Below are positions 11,240 through 22,991 of a DNA stretch of 64,000 nucleotides, piece by piece. Below the pieces are notes generated by a model that had not been told where the DNA came from, ran no database searches, and worked only from the letters and a program-made list of their open reading frames with translations. The position numbers and the translations under genes are program-made. The stretch comes from Amblyomma americanum (taxonomy: Eukaryota; Arthropoda; Arachnida; Ixodida; Ixodidae). The DNA is taken from positions 193,305,632-193,369,631 of the forward strand of contig NC_135497.1 of the NCBI RefSeq assembly GCF_052857255.1, given 5' to 3'. The stretch's first letter is position 1; each line of letters starts with the position of its first letter.

Positions 11240-11460
11240 ATAATAATTGGTTTTTTGGGGGGAAAGAAAAATGGCGCAGTATCTGTCTCATATATCGTTG
11301 GACACCTGAACCGCGCCGGTAGGGAAGGGTAAAGGAGGGAGTGAAAGAAGAAAGGAAGAAAAATTGGTTTTGAGGAAAGGAAATGACACAGTAACTGTCT
11401 CATACATCTCGGTGGACCCCCGAACCGCACCGTAAGGGAAGGGATAAAGGAGGAAGTGAA
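11240..11460 (-). repeat. Two tandem SINE tail fragments
   Basis: Two consecutive copies of the Ruka-like SINE tail lie in the same orientation. On the plus strand each starts with a (aat)n or attggtttt segment, continues with a gcgcagtatctgtctcatat-like block and ends in ggagggagtgaa. Neither has the tRNA-like head. Confidence 0.75.
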
Positions 11461-12626
11461 CAAGAAAGATAATCGAAGAGGGCACAAAGTGCAGGGAACG
11501 AGCACACGCAGCGGTTTCGCGGCGTCACTGCACATGCATATATCTTGAAAGTATACACAAGCGTCCGCGCAAGGCCGTGCAGGGAATTCAAGAACAGGGA
11601 ACGCTCTCGCTTAGGTGCTCGTCTCACGTACTTGGAAATCTACTGTCGCCCTGGACGCGACCCAGTTGTGGATGTCGGCGACTGTTTTTTGTTGGCATAG
11701 CACCAATCACTGCGCCGTTACTGCTGTGCACTGCGGCTAATCGACGTACTGCGTTTTTTTACATTTCTCCAAGTGCGTGCTTGTCCATTTTCATTGCCGC
11801 ATATTCCATAAGCCTTTTTAGAAAAAGAATTAGCAGACGGCCCCTCGCTGTGCAAATAAATGCTCTCGTGGCGCTGCCCTGCTGTAATTGGCTGATTCCT
11901 CGTTGCGTCAAACGGTGGTGTCTCATCGTTTCGTCATTTGGACGTCACTGTCAATAACGTTTGACAAAATTTGTGGCAGTTCCGTAATACGGCCCTTGAG
12001 AGCGAATTCCTAGGTTTCAATTTGGCCAGTGGTGCTGAGATGAAGGAAAACTGAAGGGGAAGTTACGAAGAGAGAGAGAGAGGAAACATTGGCCGGCACA
12101 AGCGATATGGCTGTGCCAAAAAGACCGACCAAGAGGTATAACAAGAAGGAAAAGGATATCCGGCGTGTGGTTCAGCAAGCAGTCGTTTTCACATGCAACT
12201 CATATAAGTGTGTGTGATGTTGGTTTACTTGGTGGAATGATGACATATTACAGGATTTCTCTGAAGTGATGACTATGGATGCAGTTGTTGAGAGAGATAG
12301 AGCAAAGTTTCCGAAGGCGGGTGGGGTCTTTAGCCTCGGTCTTGGGTGCTGAGGGGCGCGCAGCGTACACAGCTGCTAGCCATAAATGACATACGGAAGT
12401 GCTTCAAGCTGGCACGATGCAAAGGTCAGCCAGGGTTCACTTGTGCAAAATGCAAGCGTCACCTTTGCACTAATAACAATTATTTTACAGGTTTCCGCGC
12501 AAATGTCAGCTGCAGCTCTGTGCTCCTGTAGGCGAAATTAAGGCACTGAATCGATATGAACTTTACGCCTGTTGTCGCTTTTCGCGACAAACGTATAAAA
12601 AGCACGCCATGAAGGATATGTTCTAA
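11461..12626. other. No gene recognised
   Basis: Mixed-composition DNA with short ORFs that show no domain. A short (ga)n run occurs near 12070. Confidence 0.45.
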
Positions 12627-12934
12627 TAATAATAATAATTAGTTTTGGGGGAAAGGAAATGGAGCAGTATTTGTCTCATATATCGTTGGACACCTGAACC
12701 GCGCCGTAAAGGAAGGTATAGAGGAGGGAGTGAAAGGAGAAAGAGGTGCCGTAGTGGAGGGCTCCGGAATAATTTCGACCACCTCGGATCTTTAACGTGC
12801 TCTGACATTGCACAGCACACCGGCGCCTTAGCGTTTTTCCTCCATTAAAACGCAGTCGCCGAGGTCTGGTTCGAACCCAGGAACTCCGGGTCAGTAGCCG
12901 AGCGCCCTAACCACTGAGCCACCGTGGCGGGGTA
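12627..12934 (-). repeat. Ruka-like SINE, near full length
   Basis: The copy runs from a (aat)n tail on the left to a tRNA-like head on the right. On the minus strand it shows the A-box region GTGGCTCAGTGGTTAGGGCG and the B-box GGTTCGAACC. The body carries the taacgtgc, gacattgcacagcaca and cctccattaaaacgcag blocks shared with 27492-27813 and 46435-46734. Confidence 0.85.
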
Positions 12935-15064
12935 GGAAATGGTCTGAAAGTTGTATGCATATGCTCCCAAGACACAAACAAGAAGGTGTAGGTTCGAATA
13001 AAACTTTTTTCTTGATATGAAGAAATTCGCTTCATGAGAGATTGTCTCGGCTTTTTTTCCCAGCAAACAACGTACGTCCCCGTGTGCACCCAGAAAGGAT
13101 GGAATGTCCCAGTCCTAGTACAACAGTTATCGAACATTTCCAGGCCGTAGAGGCAGGACACAGAAACACAAGCAAAAGGGCAGTGCGCCCACTAATGGTC
13201 TAGATACGTTTTTTCGAGGGTGTTAAGCAGAAACAAGAACAAGTCATAGCATTTTGGTCCCAGAAAGGTAACTGGGGAGAACGTTTTTGGGACCAATGCT
13301 TTTCAACAAAAAATACAAATTGGCTTTTTGCTCCTTTCTCTCTCCCTCGCGCCAAAAGCTACGGGAGAGAAGGTTTTGCTCTTGCACTCGCCGTTTTGAG
13401 AGATTAAAAAGTTTCGTTCGAACGGCCGAAGGAAGCGCAATTAACCCCGCATCTCTCTCGTGGGCCGTCGGCTCCATGCTGCAGGCAGGCAGGCGACGGC
13501 GGTCTGCCTTTACATCACACCGCCGAAAGCGGCGGTCACCAATGTGCCCGTCTTCTATAGTGTTTCCAACTTCAGCACGGTGCGGCGGTCCCTGCAGGCA
13601 TCTCCAACTACCAGCAGTCCTCGTTGCGCCACTGTCTAGCAGAGGCGCAGTAATGCCCTCCCGTCGCTCACCCGGCTTCCTCGCTGGACGGATCTTGCGC
13701 ACACGTATTCGCGCAGCCACTGGCCGCTCGCGCGCAAGCCCCAGCGCGCGGCAGCTCTTGCTCTCATCACTGGGCTGTCGTGAACGTCCTAGCTACGGAT
13801 TCATGGCAGCTTTCCCGCGCACCTCAGCGTGCCCACATAATTCATTTTGGAACTGATGCAGCGGCGCGCGGCGCATCGCAAGTCTTTTGCGCAGCTTCAC
13901 GGGCCTACACCATAATGGCGCTCTTCCAGGCGTCGTTCGCGGCAGCGAATTTCAAGGCAATGGGCGACTCCTAGCACGCACTGTGCATTCCTAAGCGCCT
14001 CCGACGACTGTGGCGTATCGTTGGAGGCAGCGTGGCCGTCCACTGCGGTCATAGGCGGGAGTGGTCTTCGGAGGCTGCGAGTGCCCATGGATTAATCTGC
14101 TCTACCTACATTGCCGTCCTGTCGCAGCGGTACAGTTTGTGTTGTGTTCGCGTCGCTGACTCCCAACCTATCCCCACCGGATTACTTGTGCCTTGATCAC
14201 CTTGATCTCGCCTGCCACGCCGTATTGTGCCGCACGCGCGGTCCGCTGTACCATGGGTGCGGCGCGCCAGGTCTCCTACCTCAAGACGTCCCCCCTTTCC
14301 ATCCGGCTTCAAGCAGTCTTATCGCGACACTTAGTCACAAGAAAATAAAACGGGGGTGTAACGAGTATGTAGCGCGTATGTTTGAGCGTTCGCTGTGCCA
14401 TGAGATGGCGCAGGACAGAAGGCTGCGTTGAATTCATATATATAGTTGCAGCAGTTGCAGAATTTTATTTCATCCCCGGGTTTCCGTTGGCAACGTCGTC
14501 AAGGTATGTTGGTTTATGCTAATTTTTTTTTATTTTCGCCAAGTAGAATTATTTTTTTTCCTGTTTTGATAACACGCTCAAGCTTACTCCGAGGCTCTTG
14601 CGAGAGGAAAAGCGAGAGGGAGGTTTCAACCTGCAGAAAATCGTTGACCTGAAACCGCGTATCTGTACGCCCATATCGTCATTTATTTTGGCACCCAGGT
14701 TGCTCTTTACATGAGTTAGCTTTTGCGTGTGCATATACGCTTTTGTACCCTTCAGAATGTTTGCTTAAGGTACTTCAACTTTCAGCCTGTATTATGTTTT
14801 TATTGCTTCATTTTTTCAGATTTCTGAGAGATAGAGAAAAATTTGGCCATTATTATTCCTGGTGCCGTAGTGCTACGTACATTGTGTGTTAAATGGTGCA
14901 TACATATGCGTCTCCTATTTGTATTCATTTAAATGCAAAGAGCACATCTAATAAACTGAAATTAGATCTGTATTGCGCTGCTATTTCCTGTTACATGGGC
15001 GGGATCGGGCGACTTTTTGAATTCATATTTTCTTTGTGTGTAAAATTTTAGCACATTTCATGTT
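12935..15064. other. No recognised gene; hairpin and unassigned ORF
   Basis: A small inverted repeat (agcattttggtccca near 13247 with tgggaccaatgct near 13293) begins this stretch. A GC-rich block follows with overlapping open frames (13287-13856 plus, 189 codons; 13244-13720 minus, 158 codons). I recognise neither product. From 14400 on the DNA is AT-rich and empty. Confidence 0.35.
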
Positions 15065-15925
15065 CTTGTGGCGGGAGCAGCGCAGCACGAAACAAAGAAG
15101 AGAAAGGCGGGAATCGACGCTGACTAACTACCAGATATTTAATGCACGTTCGTCTAATATATTCATCTCACTCGTGCAATAAGGAAAGGATAGAAGCATG
15201 ACAAACGCATAAGATGTACACGTGGTAAATTATTAAGGCAACGCACGCCGATAATCAATTTCGCTGTCACGAAACGCTATCCAAGGTATGCTGACGCATA
15301 CGTCGCTTTTTTGTCGGATCTTGAAGGCTTCGTCAATCTCCCTGGTCCGTTGATCAAAATATGACGTGATGACCATTGTGTTGCTAAGCTGCAGGTCACA
15401 TTCATGCTCTCTGCAGTGTTTTGCTAATTCACTGCTGATGGCGCCCTTTAGAGATCTTTTGTGCTCTCGAAGCCGTTCATTCAAACAGGGCCCTGTTTGA
15501 CCAATGTAGGTGCGTCCGCATGACAGAGGTATTTCATAAACACTCTTTTCACACATTTCACATGTTTATTCCGGAGCTTTTTCTTGTATTGATTTTTTTT
15601 CTTTGCTCGCTGTTGACTTTGGCGCGCAGGCTTCTTAACTTGTTGGGTGCTGACATGAGCACTTTTACACCAGCTCTTGCGCCCACCTTTTTGAAACTTT
15701 GGGAAATGCCATTAATGCAAGGAATGACCGCGTACAGCTTCCTTTCTTCTGATGTGGTTGTGACATATTTTCTGCCTCTAAGTGCTTGCAGAATCCCTTC
15801 TGCGACACTGGATAGCAGTCTCGTCGGGTAACCTGCTGCTTTAAGCCGACTGTTCTTGGCGTTAAAACTGCATTGAACTTCATGATGACAGGATCTCGTC
15901 AATGCGGCTCTCATTGCTGCTTTTG
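15065..15925 (-). pseudogene. Penelope-like element (PLE) 3' fragment, minus copy
   Basis: On the minus strand the first block (15914-15558) matches the segment between RT and endonuclease of PLEs, with AGYPTRLLSSVAEGILQ, VIPCINGISQSFKK and VKVLMSAPNKLRSL. After a frameshift near 15560 comes a GIY-YIG nuclease (15556-15233) with VYEIPLSCGRTYIGQTG and LNERLREHKRS. Its stop is followed by about 170 bp of 3' UTR, ending near CCACAAGAACATG. The RT catalytic core is absent, so the copy is 5'-truncated at about 15925. Confidence 0.88.
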
Positions 15926-15954
15926 CTAAGGACTAGAAGAACTAGGACTAGAAA

Positions 15955-16990
15955 TAACGAGTGAATGCCCAGGAAACAACGTTATGCGATTTCTTGACTT
16001 GTCGCTAACCTTTCTAGGCGCTCACATATGCTGGCGGTACGGACCACGAAGCTAGAAGGGACTGCTCTTCTACACATCTGTGCACTCCAAGATCATCAAG
16101 CAGGGGTAGAAAAAAACATCAATGAGAGCCACATTGACGAGATCCTGTCATCATGAAGTTCAAGGCAGTTTTGACACCCAGAACCGTCGGCTGAAAGCAG
16201 CAGGTTGCCCGATGAGACTGCTATCCCGTGTCGCAGAAGGGATTCTGCAAGCACTTAGAGGGAGAAAATTTGTCACAACCACATCAGAAAAAAAGGAAGC
16301 CGCACGCGGTCATTCCTTACATTAATAGCATTTCCCACAATCTCAAAAAGTTAGGCGCAAGAGCTGGTATAAAAGTGCTCATGTCAGCACCCAACAAGTT
16401 CAGAAGCCTGGGCGCCAAAGTCAACAGCGAGCAAAGAAAAAATCAATGCAAGAAAAAGCACCGAAAAAAAACATGTGAAATGTGTGAAAAGCGGGGTTTA
16501 TGAAATACCTCTGTGATGCGGACGCACCTACATTGGTCAAACAGGGCGCTGTTTGAATAAACGGCTTTGAGAGCACAAAAGATCCCTAAAGGGCGCCATC
16601 GGCAGTGAATTAGCAATACATTGCATTGAGCATGAATGTGCTCCGCAGTTAATCAACACAATGGTCATCCCGTCATATTTTGATCAACTGACCAGGGAGA
16701 CTGAAGAAGCCTTCAACATCCGACAGAAGAGCGACATACGCGTCTGCATACCTTCAATAGCTCTTCGTGACAGAGAAATTGATCATCTGCGAGCGATGTC
16801 TTAATATTTTACCACGTGTACATCTTATGCGTTTTTCATGCTTCTTTCTTTTCCTTCTTATACGAGCGAGATGTATATATTCGACGAACGTGCATTAAAA
16901 AACTGGTTGTTATTGAGGGTCGTGTCCCCCCTCTCTCTTTGCCTCGTGCTGCGGTGCTCCCGTCACAAGATCATGCACCAACCAGTCCAA
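15955..16990 (+). pseudogene. PLE 3' fragment, plus copy, head-to-head with the previous
   Basis: The plus translation begins inside the C-terminal part of the RT (MRFLDLSLTF, then HICWRYGPRS followed by a stop). It continues through the linker (AVIPYINSISHNLKKLGAR, in another frame) to a damaged GIY-YIG domain (RTYIGQTGRCLNKRL and EAFNIRQKSD, with stops). The 3' UTR resembles that of the minus copy and ends with ACAAGATCATGCACCAACCA. Several stops and frameshifts make it non-functional. It starts about 30 bp from the 5' truncation point of its inverted partner. Confidence 0.87.
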
Positions 16991-17448
16991 ATCTTCACCT
17001 TGTTAAAGCACATTTCATGTAAACAGGTAAGTCCGAAAGGCCTAGCTAGCATGCATTCACGCGAGTGGACAGATGTATTACACCACCTGTAACGTAAGCA
17101 TGTGCCTGAAATTTGACAGATATGTACGCTTAGATGCGTGAAGTTTGCATGAAAAAGAAGAAATAGTTTTATTGAGCCAGAGCCGAGAAATCGAGAATTA
17201 ACCTTTTGGGGCTTTCCCTGGAACGCCCAACTTTTGGACACGGCTAGTTGTGGGGACGTTTTTTGGATGTCTTTGGGAAAAATGAGCACCTCCTGGGGAG
17301 ATTCCAAATGTCCTGACGGGCTATTTCTGGGAGATTTTGAGGAGGTTTTGTGTTTGTTGGGTTGGTAAAGTTGTATGCATTGTATTCCCATTTCCTGCAG
17401 CTACGCCTTAAAACTGGGATCCAGGAGCATGCATCCTACAGACGACGA
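16991..17448. other. No gene recognised
   Basis: Non-coding DNA between the PLE end and the dispersed repeat. A minus frame at 16963-17391 has no recognisable domain. Confidence 0.45.
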
Positions 17449-18768
17449 TTTAAATGTTGATTAGTGTATCAAGTTGTTCGGCCTGTAATGAGAATTATAT
17501 TGGCCGCTAATTTGCGTAACCATCTGTGATTATTAAAGCACCCGTACTAGTAGGCGCTGTGGCGTATCTATCGTCAGTTTCCATAGAGTTCACTTTTTCG
17601 CAACCCTCGTACGCTTGACCGGTCATTTGCCGCCCTCCCTGGTGGGAAGTGCTTACCAATGGCCAATTCCAGTGGTCGATTCGGATCAGCCTTCTTGTTC
17701 AGTGCACAGAAAGCGCGTTCCACGGATGGATGTGAATCGGGGTCGCACGGTCCGCTCCAGCCGAAAATCACTGGCGTACATCTGGCAGCAGCTTATAAAC
17801 ACGTGGCCACTGGGAAACACAAGCTAGAGTGACCAGCGGGAGCAAAACATGTACTCGCCACCAATACCATTCCGACAGGCTTCGAAAGTGAACACAAGTT
17901 TAGCACCTTGCATGCTGCTCTGCAGCCCATAAACAGCTCATACCCGTACTTGTGAATGTCACCACATAATGACACAGACAGGAAACGTGAGCCCACCTCA
18001 AATATCAGGTTTCACAGAAATTAACGACACCCCCCCCCCTCATCTTCGGTCAGCGGCCCACCGTGTCGGATCACGAATTTGCCGGCTTGGATCGCGTCGG
18101 TCCTAAATCCGTATTATCAGGAATCCAACAGTGAGAACTCTTAAGTCGTCGGCAGGCGTACTGTGACGAAGTAGAAAAATACGAACTATGCTGTTGTTGT
18201 TGGGGTAACAACAACACCGTCCGCCATTAAAATCATTCTGTAGCCACCTGTCATCTCATTCATCAGCTTGCTGTCACGTAACATTTGGTGTGAGGCGCAG
18301 GGTCCCTTCATCGCCATCCTGCATGATCCCGGAGCTTCGGCGTCCTGCGCCTGCCATGGTCATCGGCTATGGGTACCTGGTCTGCCCCGCCCGGCTGTGT
18401 CCCAGCCCGCCGGATCTGAACCGACCTCGGTGCTCACTCCAGCCCCGTCACCCGGCCGGACCACAAGACACGACGAAATGACGACGTTGCCGCGACCAGA
18501 ATGACCTGACCGACACGATACGCTGCCAACACGTGAGGACACCGCCTCCCTGCCTCTGTCGTTCGGTGCGTAAAAGAACCTCGGCCGTCGGCTCCTGGCA
18601 ACCCAGCGGCCCGCATGCTTCGTGGACCGGGACTCATTTGCCGATCGTCTCATCTACCGCGGCGGCAAGCCCTCACCTGCTTCTCTGTATTCAACCATTT
18701 TTCAAGAAAGCCCATCGTCATCTACAGCATGTCATCTTCACTGCCGCTATAGTGCCTAGAATATACTG
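17449..18768. repeat. Dispersed 1.3-kb repeat, copy A
   Basis: Nearly the whole segment recurs at 41243-42533 with few substitutions. It runs from the tttaatgttg/tagtgtatcaagttgttc start to the gcctagaatatact end. Copy A differs mainly in a replaced block at about 18145-18215, where it has tgacgaagtaga and a gttgttgttg tract. ORFs inside are not conserved between the copies as proteins. Confidence 0.85.
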
Positions 18769-18930
18769 CCGTTCTTCTCGTTCGCGATCGGGACGATCCC
18801 CCGGTGGCCCCGCGGGTAGTTTGACGAAGTAGAAGACGACGAAGTGTGCAGTGGATCGAGCAGGAGTGCTGGAGCCAGGCCGTCCGCCATTCAAATCATT
18901 CTGTAACCATTTGTCATCTCATTCATCACA
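18162..18930 (+). repeat. Possible short-LTR element remnant inside and beyond copy A
   Basis: A block starting tgacgaagtagaa and ending near ctcattcatca occurs at 18162-18283 and again at 18822-18930 as direct repeats. Both contain the ccgtccgccatt and aaatcattctgta segments. The first is followed by acgtaacatttggtgt, in the place and form of a TGG-starting primer-binding site. This is how a very short LTR pair would look, but there is no coding sequence between them. Confidence 0.45.
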
Positions 18931-20968
18931 GAGCCGTATAATCCCTTCGGGAGAGTTTGGCTGAGGGACGGAGCCAACAGCCATTCAAATTTAGCGGCGG
19001 TGCTGTCCGCCATTTTGTGCCGAGGCGCCCGAAGCTCGCCTTTGCGGGCGTGCTAGCTCTGCGCCTCTGGAAAACTTTTACAGAAGAAAATAACCGCAAA
19101 TCACGTGCATATTTGAACATTCACAGAAAGGTAGTCTTACAGAAGCCGAGTTTAACATGCTTCAAAGGCAGGATTGCATGGGCGAGTGCCAATGCACTCT
19201 GTGTTGCGGTCATGGTTCGCGTTAGATCTGCAGTTGTGCCCTCCACTTCGATGTGTGCCAGATTTCTGTACTGCCAGAGTTTATTTCATTTTAACCGCAT
19301 ACATGAAATAAAAATTCTTTAGGCGCTTAGGTATCGTACGTGCGGCATTTCGTTATGCCGGATGCTTTTTTAAATTTGGTGTTAAATTGTACTGATGGAA
19401 CTATTTATTCGTTCAGCTTAACTCCTCTCATTTCTCGCCTGGCAGCGTCGCGAAATACGGCAGGGAGTTATTTTGTGCTTATTAAGCTTTCAGTGCTGGC
19501 CAGCGAAAAAGTGAAGTGGAGCTCCTTACTGACAAAATATAACATGATTTACATGGGTGAGCGTCAGCCCCCCCCCCCCCATTTTTTGCTAGTGTGCAGT
19601 GAGACAGTGATAGGGCGTTTGTCACTCGATTGGTCTTCGTGAACAAACCTGCGAGGTGTGCACCTGGTTCATTATTTAAACAGGCTCAGTGCAGAGCCCT
19701 GGCAAGAGGTCGTCAAAAAAGTACAAATGACAAAAAACTGACTGACCTATAACATCAGTGCCAGTAAAGAATCGTGATTTTGGCTGGTGTCTTTGAAAGC
19801 CACATCGTTATACTTGTTTATGGCCCGGGTAAAAAAAATGCTATTTCTTCTCGACAGGTATTGTTAGATTCTGTGGTCCTATCACTTGGTCATTTTTGCC
19901 AAATTTATGGCTAATGCGTGTCTTAGAATGACAGTTTGTCTAATCTATTTAAACCCCTTGAAGACCGTTCAACAAGTGGCCGAAAGGAGGAGGTCAACTG
20001 CAAGGCGTAAAAAAGAGACTATTCGATGGCTGCCTCAGAATCAACTCTGCTTGAGTAAAGTACAGCACTTGTGCCGAGATTGTTTCATTCAATGCCAGGA
20101 TGCATTCTGGACTTAGATAGGCTTGTAGTTGTAAATTTCAGCTTTTAAGCAAGTTAAAATGAGCTTGGAGACACTTGCTATCATTTAAATACATTTAGAT
20201 ACACAAGTGTCCAAAGCATCACCTCCTATAAAAAGATTATAAGTGCTGAACTAGAATATACTGCAGTAATGAAATAGTCACATAAAAATGTTTTATTGCT
20301 ACACATGCTTAAGTATCATCTGAAGGTGTAAGAGCTATTTTAAAAAATTCCGAAAACAAAACACCATGACACATAATTACAGTAAAATACAAAAGGAGGT
20401 CAAACAATAAAAACATCATTTACTGTCTCTTAAGGGCCCTGGGTTGGGAAGTACATAAGGGGGGGGGGGGGGTTAATGAGTAAATTATGCATGTGGTCAT
20501 CTAATTATACAGCGAAATAAAAAGCAGAGAGGCAAGGTAACGTTATACATTTCAATCGAACCATAGCTAATGAAAGGAGAATTTAAAAAAAGAAAAGAAT
20601 CCCATGCAATTAATTTTCGCATATATTTACAAGACATTTAATACAAAACTTTTTATGCACAATTCTTACAAAGAAAGACATGCTAAAAACTGTACAATCC
20701 CAGATGTAACACAGATATCACAAACATGACCACCACACAAAGCGAGAAGGTTGATTTATATCCTGATAAGACCTGACTTTGGCTTATCAGTATTAAAGTT
20801 TATTTCTAAAATGCAGGAATTCCCCTCTGACTTTATCTGAAGCCGCAAGCTCAATATTTCTTCCTCTACGAGTTTTCTCTATGATCTGCATTACTACAGA
20901 TACCTGGCCAAATGCGTGTTTAAAAAACAATTACTCACAATACCGGGGTAAAGTACAAGAAAGTTAAC
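18931..20968. other. AT-rich DNA, no gene recognised
   Basis: Short ORFs (such as 18957-19322 and 19340-19642) show no domain. A poly-C run near 19570 and a run of about 14 G near 20460 are the only marked features. Confidence 0.45.
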
Positions 20969-20977
20969 TATTTTGGC

Positions 20978-21232
20978 TATCACGGCTATGGTCTAGTGGT
21001 TTGAGCATCCAGCCCACATGCAGGAGGTGCAGGGTTCGATCCCCAGTGCCACCTGGTACCAACTGGTGAAACAAGGAGCACAAGCTTTCCCCTCGCCTGG
21101 TGCTCGACTTTGTCAGGGTGAAATGCTTGGGAAATGATTCTTTGACCCCATCTTGAGAAGACAAACATTTTGTGCCATAGCGCTCTTTATCTCCATGGAG
21201 GCGCCCTTGCACCATAAAAATTCACAATCACA
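20978..21232 (+). repeat. tRNA-derived SINE, second family
   Basis: The plus strand shows a tRNA-like head (ATGGTCTAGTGGTTTGAGCA; B-box GGTTCGATCCC) and the body shared with 2248-2503 (gaaacaaggagcacaagctt, gtgaaatgcttgggaaatga). A 9-bp duplication, tattttggc, flanks it at 20969-20977 and 21233-21241. Confidence 0.85.
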
Positions 21233-21241
21233 TATTTTGGC

Positions 21242-22991
21242 ACTGGTAACGAGAAGCTGATATAGACAAGCCAGTTTGTAAGGCCACTGAAAGTGCCCAT
21301 GTTGTCTCACAGTTCTTTAAAAGCTGGCACACTGGTTTTTGAAGTGGTGTTTTACAGTTCTGCAAAACACAGATGTGAGTTATGTCTGCAGGGCCTGATA
21401 AGGATCTATGTGATTAACAAAAAAGAAGCCATAAAAAAACAGAACCAACAAAATTTCACACACAATTCGCAGCTAGGAAGTGTGTGCATTAACTGAAGTG
21501 CTAACAGTATGTGTATTTTCTCTATTGTGAGCATTTTAAGCAGCATGACATTCAGTTAGTAGCTTTGATTGTCATTCACATCTATCCCATTTACATTGCG
21601 TTTACAAAATAACGCCTCATAGCAATTTTATCCAAATTAGGTTTGTTTGCAATTGTCAGCATAAAATAATGGGAGTATAACTAATGATCAAAAAAGGGTA
21701 AGATAAAACAGTGCTTTACTATTACAAAGCAGGAAATGCAATGATTAAATTCATAGCTGATGAATAATGTAAACACATACAAGAATACAGCATCAGAAAA
21801 ATGACTGAAATATAAAAAGTGACGTGCAGCATGATAAAACAAAGTATAATTTGGTGATTCATGATTCACACGAGGGAATATGTAAATACACAGAGTGCAG
21901 AACGAGCAAGGGAAGCCCCTGTCTCTGGCCAACGTTTAAAAAAATGACCTGGCTTTACCTGGGTGAGTGAAAACAAATTCCAAATGAAGGCAAGTTCTCT
22001 AGCTTCACTAAATGCACTTTAGAGTGACTGCAATGAAAACACGCCAGCCATCAAATATCACAATATCAAATATCACTGAAACGACTACTGCATTACAAAA
22101 TATAACATCATTCTTAGAAACACACAACCCAGCTGAAAAGAGCATTGCTACACACGCACTAAAAGCAACCTCTAGGACCATAATTCACATGTGATGCAAA
22201 AACATTTCGGAAACAAAAATACGAAGTATTGAACAACCTAAGAGGTTCAAACATGAGGTGTACTCAATAAAAATGAACTAAAATACTAACAAACAGCCCC
22301 TGTGCATGACCAAGATTGCAGGCCTTGCACCCCTTCTAACTGCCTCCTCAGAGATAGCCATACATTCCGTTTAATGGAAAAATCACACCACTCATAATTT
22401 GTCTTTAACAACTCTCTAATCTATAGCACAAGTACAACTGCAGTTTCCATAAAACAAATTCTGTCCTAATGCTTACAGGGAAGTTTGAGACAGCTGAATA
22501 GTCTCTGTGCCTCTAAACTAACAAGCTTGCCGAAACATCTTGATGTCAGTATATGCCATCCTCGTCGTGGGTGCAACTTTATTAAAGCGAAGGACCAATC
22601 AGCTCATACTTCTAGTACACTTCTAAAATGATGCAGCAGCTCGTCGTCTATGACATATTGCTGCAAGCTGTTGTTTTTCGCTTACCATAACACTTCATGT
22701 CTGAAGGACGCAGCCAGAAGGGCCCTCTTGTGCTGCCTTACGGGCTGTTGACGCACTTGCAAATTTCCTGGCTTCCAAAGCTGCATTTTGCTTTAATCAT
22801 TCTTTCCTACTGAGATATTTTAAATGGATGTGGATACGAAAGACAATGAAACATTGTAGTATGTGAGCCTTAATGTTATGAAACTGTGGAAAATGTACAC
22901 CACTTGCAGAGCTCAGCATTATGTCTTGCAACCGTTTGGCATTGTTTGTTTGCTTGTGCAAAGTAGATGCGGGCTTTACAAATATGCTTTC
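21242..22991. other. AT-rich DNA, probably 3' flank of the THAP/P-like gene
   Basis: There are no recognisable coding segments. It lies downstream, on the minus strand, of the transposase C-terminus and may include its 3' UTR. I cannot place the polyadenylation site. Confidence 0.4.

Noticed and set aside
20457..20477. Possible P-like TIR at the G-run followed by ttaatg, as left end of the minus-strand P-like gene
   Set aside because: Only the G-run and taatg resemble the TIR; the inner gaaagctgttc part is missing and no matching right end was found.
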